Assembly: GCA_946407705.1 (NCBI GenBank) | Contig: CAMJPC010000002.1 | Coordinates: 62,001-126,000, forward strand | Length of the DNA: 64,000 bases | Direction of reading: 5' to 3' | Source of the DNA: an uncultured Clostridia bacterium | GTDB taxonomy: Bacteria > Bacillota > Clostridia > Saccharofermentanales > Saccharofermentanaceae | Shown here: in pieces, positions 9,185 to 17,316 of the stretch | Numbering within the stretch: position 1 is the stretch's first letter | Layout of the letters: every line of letters starts with the position of its first letter | Translations under genes and position numbers: made by a program | The notes under the pieces: model-generated | Seen by the model: the letters and a program-made list of their open reading frames with translations, nothing else | Databases searched by the model: none | What the model was told of the DNA's origin: nothing

Positions 9185-9328
9185 ATGTCTCTGACAGACA
9201 TTTTCAAAGTTATTTCCAATCAAAAGAAGACTGTTTTTGCTGCTGTTCGGGCGGCTGTTATTGCTGCCTCCGCGATGGTGGCTCCTCCCTGTTTACGGCA
9301 CGTTGTACCGGAGCCCGGACAGGCTTGA
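9185..9328 (+). pseudogene. Small ORF, possibly a frameshifted gene remnant
   Basis: A 47-codon ORF (MSLTDIFKVISNQKK...) has an Ala-rich hydrophobic segment and an AGGGTGG site upstream. Its last part becomes Pro/Cys-rich and unlike a membrane protein. In another frame the same DNA reads WWLLPVYGTLYRSPDRLEIF, which resembles the start of CHASE2 proteins such as the one encoded at 11871. This suggests a decayed N-terminus of a CHASE2-like gene, but a real small membrane peptide is possible. Confidence 0.3.
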
Positions 9329-9357
9329 AATCTTTGACTTTTCAACAAAAAACAAAA

Positions 9358-9366
9358 TGATATAAT
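9358..9366 (+). promoter_or_regulatory. Extended -10 promoter of the first fecR-like gene
   Basis: TGATATAAT stands 46 bases upstream of the start codon. TTGACT at 9334 is too far for a normal -35 (21-base spacer), so the TG extension probably compensates. Confidence 0.55.
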
Positions 9367-9411
9367 CTCACAGGCTTAATTCAAGAAACACTAACAAGAG
9401 GGGTAAGAATT

Positions 9412-10446
9412 ATGACGGAAATCGACAAATCGAAAAACAAATCCGCAAAGAAACTCGGCATCATCATCGCAGCTTCACTGGCCGTTATCGCAGTGGCAGT
9501 CGTCTGCATCGTGCTTGCACATAACGGTTATCTCGCGACCACGATGAGACTTCTCAAAGTGGAAGGAACCGTAACGATCGAGGATTCCAAGGGCGGATCA
9601 AAGCCCGTTACCGACAACATCCGTTTCCAGTCAGGAGATGCTCTGATCACAGGTACTGACGGTATTGCTTCAGTCGGTCTCGATGATTCAAAGATCGTTA
9701 CCCTTCAGAACGACAGCCGTGCCGAATTCGCGAAAAAGAACAAGCAGCTCGAGTTAAAACTCACCAAAGGCGCAGTATTCTTCAACGTTACTCAAAAGCT
9801 CAAATCCGATGAGAAATTCGAAGTAAAGACATCCACCATGACCGCCGGCATCCGCGGAACTTCAGGCTTCGTTTACTATGATGCCGCTGACGAAGGAAGA
9901 GAGTCTCTCATCATTACGGACGGTGCCGTCGAAGTATCCGCTACCAACCCCGATACAGGCGAGACAAAGACCGCAAGGATCGAAGGCGGTCAGAGGATCA
10001 AGGTCTATCTGTACAGCGACAGAACCGAAAACAGCGTCGAGTTCGAAGTTGATAAAGTAACCGAAGAAGACCTTTCCGCATTCACTCTTTCCATGCTCGC
10101 CGAAAACGAAGAGCTCATGCAGAGAGTCTGCGACTATACCGGCTGGGATAAGGACAAGCTCAAGAAGCTCCTTAAGGAAGTCGATGATCTGAGCAAAGTA
10201 ACAGAGCCCTCCGATACGACAACCACAACTACCACCGCTCCCAAGTCTTCCACATCCGAGACTCCGGAGGATACAACGACCACATCCACGACTGCAAGAA
10301 GGCCTAAGAAAAAGCCGACCAGAAAACCGACGAGGAGGCCTACCAGAAAGCCCACGAGGAAGCCGAAGAAAAAGAAGACTTCAAAATCTTACAAGAGCAA
10401 CTCTTCCGTAAGCCAGACACCCAAATCGGTAATGTTCGTTCCGTAA
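9412..10446 (+). CDS. FecR-domain membrane protein with basic tail (paralogue 1)
   Basis: A 344-residue protein. A single membrane anchor lies at residues 18-40 after a Lys-rich N-terminus. A FecR-type beta domain covers about residues 45-190 (VEGTVTIEDSKGG, RFQSGDALITGTDG, KLTKGAVFFNV, STMTAGIRGTSG). A helical stretch follows, then a Thr-rich linker (DTTTTTTTAP) and a tail with repeated TRKP units rich in Lys and Arg. FecR domains in Gram-negatives pass signals to sigma factors, but here there is no TonB or sigma partner. The neighbour is a close paralogue, then a CHASE2 cyclase. The start after GAGGGGTAAGAATT is clear. I infer an extracellular sensor or structural domain, with the basic tail binding polyanions of the wall; this is unproven. 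Confidence 0.82.
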   Translation: MTEIDKSKNKSAKKLGIIIAASLAVIAVAVVCIVLAHNGYLATTMRLLKVEGTVTIEDSKGGSKPVTDNIRFQSGDALITGTDGIASVGLDDSKIVTLQNDSRAEFAKKNKQLELKLTKGAVFFNVTQKLKSDEKFEVKTSTMTAGIRGTSGFVYYDAADEGRESLIITDGAVEVSATNPDTGETKTARIEGGQRIKVYLYSDRTENSVEFEVDKVTEEDLSAFTLSMLAENEELMQRVCDYTGWDKDKLKKLLKEVDDLSKVTEPSDTTTTTTTAPKSSTSETPEDTTTTSTTARRPKKKPTRKPTRRPTRKPTRKPKKKKTSKSYKSNSSVSQTPKSVMFVP

Positions 10447-10449
10447 ACA

Positions 10450-10458
10450 TGTTATAAT
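10450..10458 (+). promoter_or_regulatory. Extended -10 promoter of the second fecR-like gene
   Basis: TGTTATAAT lies directly after the stop codon of the first paralogue, 48 bases before the next ATG. No clear -35 is seen. The spacing mirrors the promoter of the first paralogue, suggesting that the promoter was copied with the gene. Confidence 0.5.
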
Positions 10459-10506
10459 CAGAGAAGTCACAAAGTCATTATTTTAAGCATCTCAGGGGTG
10501 AAGACT

Positions 10507-11727
10507 ATGACAGGGACAGATACAGCCAGAAACTCCAACAAGAAAAAGATCATAATCGCGTGCGCAGCCGTGGCAGTTGTTGCCATCGCAGCAGTCTGCA
10601 TCATTTTCGCGAGAAGCGGATATCTTGCCACCACGATGAGGCTTCTTAAAGCCGAAGGCACCGTCAGCATCGAAGATGCGAAAGGCGGGACAAAACCCGT
10701 CAGCGACAACCTGAGATTCCAGTCCGGAGAAGCACTTAACACAGGTGCTGACGGACTTGCGTCCGTCGGTCTCGACGACGCAAAGATCGTAACCCTTGAT
10801 CACGACAGCAGAGCAGAATTCACCAAGAAGAAAAAGCAGCTGGAACTCAAGCTCACCAAGGGTGCTCTTTTCGTAAACGTTGCTCAGAAGCTCAAAGCTG
10901 ACGAGAAATTCGAGATCAAGACATCAACAATGACCGCAGGCATCAGAGGCACGACGATCGTTGTCTATCAGGATAAGCAAGACAATAACAGAGATACTCT
11001 TGCCCTTTTGGAAGGACAGACAGTGGTCACTGCCACAAATCCTGATACGCATGAGACCAAGTCGATCACTCTTAAGGCAGGCCAGCAGGTTAAAGTCTAT
11101 CTGTATTCAGACAGGACTGAAGACTCCGTCGAGTTCTTCCTCAAGCAGCTCACCGAGAAAGACCTCACCCATTTCATGTATGAAATGCTCAACATGTATC
11201 CCGGTCTTGTTGACCAGATCTGCAATGCTTCAGGCTGGAACAAGGGCGATCTCCAAAACATGCTTGCCGATCTTAAGAACGCAGGTGTCGACCTTGACAA
11301 GCCGCCTGTCGGCAAAGAACCCGAAAAGCCTGAGGAACCTGTAAATCCCGAGCCTCAAAAGCCGTCAGAGGCCGATCCGGAACAGCCCGGACAAAATGAA
11401 CCTGAGGCCAATCCTCCGGCAACTAAAAAGAAAGCAACCAAAAAAACCAGGAAGAAAACAACCAAGAAGACTTATAAAAAGACCACAACAAAGAAAAAGA
11501 AGAAAACATCTTCCGTTCCAAGTGTTCCCAGCGGCTGGAGCAAGTACAGCGCCGGTTGGAACAAGACTTACGGCCGCAGGAAGATCTATATAATCCACCA
11601 GCATAACGAGATATACAAAGGGTACATCAGCGGCAGATGGGTTGACCTGGAATACGAATGGGAAGATAGTGATAACGATGAGTATCTGGTCTTCTATTAC
11701 GGCGGAAAGGTCTTCTTCAAGCCATAA
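10507..11727 (+). CDS. FecR-domain membrane protein with basic tail (paralogue 2)
   Basis: A 406-residue paralogue of the preceding protein: same N-terminal anchor, same LLKAEGTVSIEDAKGGTKP start of the FecR domain and same TMTAGIRGT box. I start it at ATG 10507 rather than the track's GTG 10498, because AGGGGTG lies 6 bases before the ATG and the first residues (MTGTDTAR) then align with MTEIDKSK of the paralogue. The C-terminal half differs. It has a Pro/Glu-rich linker (EPEKPEEPVNPEPQKP), a Lys/Thr tract (KKATKKTRKKTTKKTYKK) and a final 65-residue aromatic-rich domain (GWSKYSAGWNKTYGRRKIY) that the first protein lacks. The tail domain has no family I recognise. Role inferred as for its paralogue. 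Confidence 0.82.
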   Translation: MTGTDTARNSNKKKIIIACAAVAVVAIAAVCIIFARSGYLATTMRLLKAEGTVSIEDAKGGTKPVSDNLRFQSGEALNTGADGLASVGLDDAKIVTLDHDSRAEFTKKKKQLELKLTKGALFVNVAQKLKADEKFEIKTSTMTAGIRGTTIVVYQDKQDNNRDTLALLEGQTVVTATNPDTHETKSITLKAGQQVKVYLYSDRTEDSVEFFLKQLTEKDLTHFMYEMLNMYPGLVDQICNASGWNKGDLQNMLADLKNAGVDLDKPPVGKEPEKPEEPVNPEPQKPSEADPEQPGQNEPEANPPATKKKATKKTRKKTTKKTYKKTTTKKKKKTSSVPSVPSGWSKYSAGWNKTYGRRKIYIIHQHNEIYKGYISGRWVDLEYEWEDSDNDEYLVFYYGGKVFFKP

Positions 11728-11753
11728 GAGCCTTATAAATCCAAGCATTTCAT

Positions 11754-11794
11754 GCCGGCCGGACCCGTCTTACGGGTTCAGCCGGTATTCTTTT
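11754..11794 (+). terminator. Intrinsic terminator after the fecR pair
   Basis: A GC-rich stem (GCCGGCCGGACCCG paired with CGGGTTCAGCCGG, one mismatch) is followed by TATTCTTTT. It separates the fecR genes from the cyclase, which has its own -10 immediately downstream. Confidence 0.75.
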
Positions 11795-11797
11795 GTA

Positions 11798-11806
11798 TGG
11801 TATAAT
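11798..11806 (+). promoter_or_regulatory. Extended -10 promoter of the cyclase gene
   Basis: TGGTATAAT lies directly after the terminator and 65 bases before the start codon. A good -35 is absent because that region is the terminator stem. Confidence 0.55.
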
Positions 11807-11870
11807 CGGAATGCCGGAACGCACTGTTTTGTTCATTCCGGCGGCAATCTTACGGGGATGGTGAGATAAC

Positions 11871-13679
11871 ATGAACAAAGGCCGCACCAAAAGCCTTCTG
11901 GCTTCTCTGATATTAGCAACGATAATCACCCTTTTATGTGCTCTGGACGTTTTCAGGAGCCCCGAACTCTGGCTTGAGGATACGCTCTACCAGCAGCCCG
12001 TATATGTCCCGGATGACATCGTCATCATCGGTATCGATGAAGAAGACATCAAGGAATTCGGTCCCTACCATTCATGGGACAGGACTGTCATCGCAAGTGC
12101 TTTGGAGAAACTGAATTCGGATCCGGAGAAGCGTCCCGCGGTTGTCGCGGTCGATATCCAGTTCTCGGGCAACATGGATCCCGCAAGTGATGAAAGACTC
12201 GTAAAGGCAGCTTCAGATCTCGGAAACGTAATCACTGCAACCCAGGCAACCTTCGGCACGAAGAGAACATTCGGAAACGCGATGCTCGTAGTCGAGGACT
12301 ATTTTGCAGTCCTTAACTATGAGGAACCCTACAAGGAACTCAAGGACGTTACGACCCAGGGCTGCATCAACATCATGTACGACCAGGACGGTATCGCGCG
12401 TCATTCGCTCCTCTATGTCCAGCCCGAGGAAGGCAAGCGCGTTTACTCCATGCCGTTCGAAGCGGCAAGGATCTATGCCCGATCGCAGGGCCGAACGATC
12501 CAGGAACCCGTGACTGACGAAAGAGGACACTTCTACGTAACTTATTCGGGAAGGCCCGGTGATTTCTACGATGACTTCAACTTGAGCAAGCTCATCAACG
12601 GAAAGATCGATCCGAAGCTCTACGCAGGCAAGATAGTCCTCATAGGACCTTTCACCACAGGTCTCCAGGACTCCTACATCACCCCCATCGAAAAGGGTGA
12701 GATGATGTACGGTATCGAAGTTCAGGCAAACGTTATCCAGTGTCTGTTAGACGGCAATTACAAGCATAAGGCTCCCGATTATTTCCAGATCGGTGCCCTT
12801 TGGCTCGTTTGCTTTGCGTTCTTCCTGTTCTGCTACAACAGAAAGCCCCTCTTCACCGTTCCTGCCCTGATCATATGCGAAGGCTTGTCCATAGCGATCT
12901 CCATGTGGCTCTTCTCGCTCGGCATAATAACCCACGCTTTGTGGATCCCTCTGGGTCTTTTCGTACTTTTCATCATAAGCGTCGGTCTCAACTACATCAG
13001 CGCGGCACTCGCCAAGCAGAACGTTACGAAGACTTTCGAAAGATATGTTGCGCCCAACGTCGTAGAGGAGATCCTTAAGGAGGGAACCGACAGCCTGAAA
13101 CTCGGCGGCAAGACCGTTGATATCGCGGTCCTTTTCGTTGATATCAGAGGCTTCACGACAATGTCAGAAAGACTCTCTCCTGAAGAAGTCGTTCACATCC
13201 TTAACCAGTATCTGTCCATGACGAGCGCCTGTGTTGAAAGATACAACGGCACGCTCGATAAGTTCATCGGTGACGCCACCATGGCTTTCTGGGGCGCTCC
13301 GATCAAGGATGACGACGCGGTCTATCACGCGTGCATGGCAGCCCTCGACATCGTCAAAGGCGCAGATGAACTGTCAGCCAAGCTCAAGGCCGAGGTAGGC
13401 GAAGAGATCCACGTCGGCGTTGGCGTCAACTACGGTCCTGCCGTCGTCGGCAACATGGGTTCCGAAAGACGAATGGACTACACGGCCATCGGCGATACGG
13501 TCAACACATCCGCGAGACTCGAGGCTAACGCTCCGGGCGGAACGGTCTATGTCAGCCGTTCGGTAGTCGATGCAGTTGAAGGAAGAATGACCTACGAACC
13601 GCTCGAAAAGCCCATTAAGCTTAAGGGTAAAGCTGACGGATTCGAGATTCTCCGCCTTATCGGACCTGTTGAATCTTAA
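11871..13679 (+). CDS. CHASE2-domain class III adenylate/guanylate cyclase
   Basis: A 602-residue membrane protein. One N-terminal membrane segment (residues 8-26) leads to an extracytoplasmic CHASE2 domain (about 30-300; DDIVIIGIDEEDIKEFG, VAVDIQFSG). Three membrane helices cover about 305-385 and a cytoplasmic class III cyclase domain starts near 410. The two metal-binding Asp residues are present in FVDIRGFT and DKFIGDATMAFWG, and the substrate-recognition and transition-state region reads MDYTAIGDTVNTSARLE. It should make cAMP or cGMP in response to an outside signal. It sits between two FecR-domain genes and a GGDEF gene. The NTP preference needs residue-level comparison and is left open. 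Confidence 0.93.
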   Translation: MNKGRTKSLLASLILATIITLLCALDVFRSPELWLEDTLYQQPVYVPDDIVIIGIDEEDIKEFGPYHSWDRTVIASALEKLNSDPEKRPAVVAVDIQFSGNMDPASDERLVKAASDLGNVITATQATFGTKRTFGNAMLVVEDYFAVLNYEEPYKELKDVTTQGCINIMYDQDGIARHSLLYVQPEEGKRVYSMPFEAARIYARSQGRTIQEPVTDERGHFYVTYSGRPGDFYDDFNLSKLINGKIDPKLYAGKIVLIGPFTTGLQDSYITPIEKGEMMYGIEVQANVIQCLLDGNYKHKAPDYFQIGALWLVCFAFFLFCYNRKPLFTVPALIICEGLSIAISMWLFSLGIITHALWIPLGLFVLFIISVGLNYISAALAKQNVTKTFERYVAPNVVEEILKEGTDSLKLGGKTVDIAVLFVDIRGFTTMSERLSPEEVVHILNQYLSMTSACVERYNGTLDKFIGDATMAFWGAPIKDDDAVYHACMAALDIVKGADELSAKLKAEVGEEIHVGVGVNYGPAVVGNMGSERRMDYTAIGDTVNTSARLEANAPGGTVYVSRSVVDAVEGRMTYEPLEKPIKLKGKADGFEILRLIGPVES

Positions 13680-13704
13680 GATTTTATTAATCGTTCAATA
13701 AGTC

Positions 13705-13710
13705 TATAAT
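13705..13710 (+). promoter_or_regulatory. Candidate -10 box of the MBL-GAF-GGDEF gene
   Basis: TATAAT lies 48 bases before the start codon in AT-rich DNA after the cyclase gene; no clear -35. A short inverted repeat (GAGCA and TGCTC) follows and could form in the leader. Confidence 0.4.
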
Positions 13711-13757
13711 AGAAGTTGAGCAAATTTTTTTTAGAGTTCTGCTCACGGGAGGAAATT

Positions 13758-15470
13758 ATGCTGACATTTTTGGGCAGAGGTTCTGCATTTACTGACGAGC
13801 AGAACAGCGCGTACTTCGTCGAGAACGATGACCTTATCCTGATCGATTGTCCGATGAGTTCTTTCGAGAAACTCAACGATATGAATATGACGCTGTTTAA
13901 CCGCGTATATGTTCTGGTCACTCACACACACGGTGACCACATCAGCGGGATCGGGATGCTCATCGATCTTCTGCAGTTTTCAGTAAAGACTCCCATCACC
14001 ATCATCGCACCCTCAAAGGAAGTCGAAGATGATCTCAGATACTACTTCTCAAAGCTGGAAGGCTGCGGGGATTCCTGGTATGAACTTACCCGCGTGGAGA
14101 ACTTCAAAAAGGATTGGCTGGTCTGCGCAATTCCCACCACCCACACCGAGCAGCTTGACGGCAAGTGCTTCGGCTACTGCCTGAACGTAGGCGGCAAGAG
14201 AGTCGTCTATACCGGCGATACAAATACGATCGAACCTTTCGAGCCTTACATCGAAGACGGATGCTACGCTTATCTCGAGATGTCGGCTTACCGTTCACCC
14301 GTTCACCTTTACTGCGTCGACATGCTCGACAAGGTCAGGGAATATACATCAAGAGGCATTCACGTTTATCTGATGCACATGGATGACGAGAAGAGGATCG
14401 CTGCAGTCATGAAGGATACCGGCGCGGAATTCGCTCCCCTCAGACGCGGCGGCTTCACCATGGAAGATACCGGCAGGATGCTCGACGGAATTTTCGATAT
14501 CACGGACAACCTTTACAGGGATATGTGCATGAACAGCAGCCCTGATCACAGGCTCCTGTTCACTCACCTTACGGAGCTTGGAAAGACCATCGTTGATGCT
14601 GACAGGGCAAGCTTCTGGAAGTGGGACAAGAGAAAGGAACAGCTCTGGACGATGTCTGCTACGGGAGTCGATAAGATCGTCATTCCCGATAACACCGGTC
14701 TGGTCGGCAAGGCATTGAGACTCAAGAAGACAGTCATCACTAATGATCCTTATTCGGATCCCGATTTCAATAAAGACATCGACATCAAGACCGGATACAA
14801 GACCAAGTCCATCCTCGTTCTTCCCGTCGCTGACATCAACGGCGATTTCATCGGCGCACTGCAACTCATCAACAAGAACGGCGAAGGCGGTTTCGATGAA
14901 GAGATCGATCCCAAGAAGCTCTCGCTCGCAGCCCTCGTCTGCGGCATCGCTCTGGAGTCCGAGACATTCCTCGAGGATTCACACCACGACAGGCTTACGG
15001 GCCTCAAGAACAGAATGGGCTTCTACTACGATTTCGCCAAGAAATACAGGGAGTATCTCATTCCCGAATCAGGCAAAAAGATGTCTGTATTCATCTGCGA
15101 CATCGATAAGTTCAAGCGCGTCAACGACACGTACGGACATAACGCAGGTGACGATGTTCTCGTTTTCACCTCTCACCTCGTCGAGTCCTTCTGCAAGGAA
15201 ACGGACTGCGTTTACAGATGGGGCGGCGAGGAATTCGTAATGATCATGCGCGATACCGATCTCGAAGGCGCCGTTAAGAAAGCGGACGATATCAGGGTCA
15301 AGCTCATGAACTCGGACATCGAAGCTGACGGCAACACGCTCAACTGCACATTGAGCTTCGGCTGTGCCCTTTTCGATCCTTCCAAATCGATCGAAGAGAA
15401 TATCAGCAGAGCTGACGAATTCCTCTATCAGGCAAAGCAGACGGGACGCAACAAGGTCTGCTGGGAATAA
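13758..15470 (+). CDS. Metallo-beta-lactamase-fold, GAF and GGDEF three-domain protein
   Basis: A 570-residue soluble protein. I start it at ATG 13758, 5 bases after GGAGG, not at the track's upstream TTG. Residues 1-240 have the metallo-beta-lactamase fold of the RNase Z/phosphodiesterase branch: THTHGDHISGIG, the metal-binding box, and YTGDTNT. Residues about 260-400 look like a GAF sensor (FTHLTELGKTIVDADRASFW, VLPVADINGDFIGALQL). Residues about 405-570 are a diguanylate cyclase with an intact GGEEF in YRWGGEEFVMIM and DKFKRVNDTYGHNAGD. No RxxD inhibitory site is visible before GGEEF. The combination of a possible hydrolase with a cyclase in one chain is uncommon. It follows the CHASE2 cyclase by 78 bases, so cyclic mononucleotide and c-di-GMP signalling may be linked here. 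Confidence 0.9.
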   Translation: MLTFLGRGSAFTDEQNSAYFVENDDLILIDCPMSSFEKLNDMNMTLFNRVYVLVTHTHGDHISGIGMLIDLLQFSVKTPITIIAPSKEVEDDLRYYFSKLEGCGDSWYELTRVENFKKDWLVCAIPTTHTEQLDGKCFGYCLNVGGKRVVYTGDTNTIEPFEPYIEDGCYAYLEMSAYRSPVHLYCVDMLDKVREYTSRGIHVYLMHMDDEKRIAAVMKDTGAEFAPLRRGGFTMEDTGRMLDGIFDITDNLYRDMCMNSSPDHRLLFTHLTELGKTIVDADRASFWKWDKRKEQLWTMSATGVDKIVIPDNTGLVGKALRLKKTVITNDPYSDPDFNKDIDIKTGYKTKSILVLPVADINGDFIGALQLINKNGEGGFDEEIDPKKLSLAALVCGIALESETFLEDSHHDRLTGLKNRMGFYYDFAKKYREYLIPESGKKMSVFICDIDKFKRVNDTYGHNAGDDVLVFTSHLVESFCKETDCVYRWGGEEFVMIMRDTDLEGAVKKADDIRVKLMNSDIEADGNTLNCTLSFGCALFDPSKSIEENISRADEFLYQAKQTGRNKVCWE

Positions 15471-15489
15471 GGTTTTATCATGTCATCAG

Positions 15490-15516
15490 AGACCTGTGCG
15501 GATGCGCAGGTCTTTT
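15490..15516 (+). terminator. Intrinsic terminator after the GGDEF gene
   Basis: AGACCTG and CAGGTCT form a stem around a 10-base GC-rich loop region that can also pair (GTGC/GCGC with one mismatch), followed by TTTT. Confidence 0.75.
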
Positions 15517-15551
15517 GAAATAAAAGGGATAGATTATATCGGGAGGTATTT

Positions 15552-16145
15552 ATGGCTAACCAGGAACTTATCGCCCGGCTTAAGGAGTACAGGGATCTTC
15601 TGGCAGAGACGGAAGAACTCGGTGCTTTCATCAAGTCGCCCGGCGATACTCACACAACGCCGCCTGCACCGCTCAAGAAGAAGACTTTCATGAGGTTTTT
15701 CTGGCCCTGGATGGTAGCGGCGATCATAGCATTTTACGTGGTCTACATGGCTACAGCTTTTATCGCCATGCAAAGCACCATAAGGACAGCGGGCACCGCC
15801 CGTCTCGCCTTTTCGCAGATGATGGGTGATACAATGGCGGGCATGATCTGTGCCGCCATCGTAGTTATCATCATAATACTGTTCGGCATCAGGGTCGCCA
15901 AGAGAAAGAGGAATTATTCCAACAGAGAGACCGAATACCTGAACAAGATCGCGGACGAGAAATACAACCGTGGCATGGCAAACCAAAAAGCCATCAAGAT
16001 CCTTGAGGAAGACATTATCAAGGCTCATGAATTCGAGCCTCTCGTACCTGCAGGCTACCGTACAAGCGAAAAGGTCGGCATCATCATAGATCTAATTAGT
16101 TCCGGAAAGGCAGAGACGGTCGAAGAAGCCTGTGCAATGTTCTGA
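15552..16145 (+). CDS. Two-helix membrane protein of unknown function
   Basis: A 197-residue protein with a good ribosome binding site (GGGAGG). After a polar N-terminus of about 55 residues come two membrane segments (about 57-78 and 98-116), a basic stretch (RVAKRKRN), a charged helical region and a C-terminal motif GYRTSEKVGIIIDLISSGKAETVEEACAMF, only part of which is needed to see the pattern. The last motif resembles the short helical tails (SGKADT-type) seen in many small clostridial membrane proteins with zinc ribbons, but here no zinc site is present. Function unknown. It stands alone between two terminator-flanked units. Confidence 0.75.
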   Translation: MANQELIARLKEYRDLLAETEELGAFIKSPGDTHTTPPAPLKKKTFMRFFWPWMVAAIIAFYVVYMATAFIAMQSTIRTAGTARLAFSQMMGDTMAGMICAAIVVIIIILFGIRVAKRKRNYSNRETEYLNKIADEKYNRGMANQKAIKILEEDIIKAHEFEPLVPAGYRTSEKVGIIIDLISSGKAETVEEACAMF

Positions 16146-16148
16146 CTC

Positions 16149-16631
16149 TTATCTGTTATCCACTTTCTCGGGATACATGTCGTGATTGAAGAGCCTGTCT
16201 TCGGCTACCTTCTCCCACTTTGTTCCGGGTTTGCCGTAATTGCAGTACGGGTCTATCGAGATGCCTCCGCGCGGAGTGAACTTGCCCCAGACCTCAATGT
16301 ACTTGGGATCCATGAGCTTTATCAGGTCCTTCATTATTATGTTCACGCAATCCTCATGGAAGTCGCCGTGATTCCTGAATGAGAAGAGATAGAGCTTGAG
16401 CGATTTGCTCTCGACCATCCTGACCGAAGGCACATAAGAGATCGTGATCGTCGCGAAATCAGGCTGCCCGGTGATCGGGCAGAGACTCGTGAATTCCGGA
16501 CAATTGAACTTTACGAAATAATCGTTATCCGGGTGCTTGTTGATAAACGTCTCGAGAACGGACGGATCGTAATCCTGACTGTAGACAGTGCCGTTGCTGC
16601 CGAGCTTTGTGAGTCCTTCTTTTTCGCGCAT
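16149..16631 (-). CDS. queF: NADPH-dependent 7-cyano-7-deazaguanine reductase QueF
   Basis: A 160-residue protein of the short (type I, Bacillus-like) QueF class. It reduces preQ0 to preQ1 in the queuosine tRNA-modification pathway. The catalytic Cys lies in [16 protein letters not shown], the QueF signature ESKSLKLY follows, and [10 protein letters not shown] holds the substrate-binding His and Glu. ATG 16631 is preceded by AAAGGGGTGAT. The gene begins 4 bases after the stop of the precursor transporter, so both are one operon under the leader at 17317-17473. No other queuosine genes (queC, queD, queE, tgt) occur in the window. Confidence 0.96.
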   Translation of the reverse strand: MREKEGLTKLGSNGTVYSQDYDPSVLETFINKHPDNDYFVKFNCPEFTSLCPITGQPDFATITISYVPSVRMVESKSLKLYLFSFRNHGDFHEDCVNIIMKDLIKLMDPKYIEVWGKFTPRGGISIDPYCNYGKPGTKWEKVAEDRLFNHDMYPEKVDNR

Positions 16632-16635
16632 AGGA

Positions 16636-17316
16636 TCACCCCTTTATGAGATTGTACTTGAGGCCTTCGTCGTAAACGTCGATGCCCTCTGCCCTCTTGA
16701 CTGCCTTTACGACCAGATAGGTTACGGGCGTGAAGATGATCTCGTAAGCGACCTTGAACAGATACTGGAAAAGGATCATCTTCAGAACTATGGAATTCTC
16801 CATTGTTCCCCAGAACGAGATGACGATGAAGATGACGGAATCAAGGCCTTCGCCGATGATCGTCGAAAAGATCGTGCGGACCCAGAGCTTCTTTCCTTTT
16901 GTGGCAACTTTCAGTTTGGAAAGGATGATCGAATTGGAGAACTCTCCGAAAAGATAACCTGAGAAAGATGCAACTGCGACTCTGGGGGTGGTTCCCATGA
17001 CTATCGCATATGCCTCCTGGTTCTCCCAGTAACCCGGGTGCGGAAGCGCAATGGTTACAAGATAGACGAGTACGGCAAAGAAGCTGCACGCAAATCCCAG
17101 CCATATGATGGTCCTTGCTTTTCGGAAACCGTAAACCTCCGTGAAAACATCGCCGATGATGTAAGTTACCGGGAAAAGGATTACGGCCGCAGGAAGCGTA
17201 ATGTCAGGCGTAACAGCCCACATCTTCCCTGCAACGAGGTTTGAGAGCAGAAGGCATGTCACGAAGACAATCCCTATGCACATGAAAAGTCTTGATACGT
17301 TCTTTGATTCATTCAT
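16636..17316 (-). CDS. YhhQ/QPTR-family queuosine precursor transporter
   Basis: A 226-residue membrane protein of the VUT1/YhhQ (DUF165) family, which imports queuosine precursors such as preQ0 and preQ1. About six hydrophobic segments are visible. Family motifs include [11 protein letters not shown] near the start, [24 protein letters not shown] and the tail [14 protein letters not shown] start it at ATG 17316 (MNESKN) rather than the track's 17373, since the upstream extension lies in a transcription terminator of the leader. It is followed by queF after 4 bases. The presence of both genes suggests that the cell can take up preQ0/preQ1 and also finish preQ1 synthesis. Confidence 0.92.
   Translation of the reverse strand: MNESKNVSRLFMCIGIVFVTCLLLSNLVAGKMWAVTPDITLPAAVILFPVTYIIGDVFTEVYGFRKARTIIWLGFACSFFAVLVYLVTIALPHPGYWENQEAYAIVMGTTPRVAVASFSGYLFGEFSNSIILSKLKVATKGKKLWVRTIFSTIIGEGLDSVIFIVISFWGTMENSIVLKMILFQYLFKVAYEIIFTPVTYLVVKAVKRAEGIDVYDEGLKYNLIKG

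Noticed and set aside
10220-10400. Tandem DNA repeats resembling a CRISPR or satellite
   Set aside because: The repeated bases encode Thr and TRKP runs within the FecR-like protein, have no spacers and follow the codon frame.
10498-10506. GTG start of the second fecR-like gene
   Set aside because: The GTG is part of the ribosome binding site AGGGGTG; ATG 10507 aligns with the paralogue.
13716-13757. Upstream TTG start of the MBL-GAF-GGDEF gene
   Set aside because: ATG 13758 has GGAGG at 5 bases and begins right at the first strand of the MBL fold.
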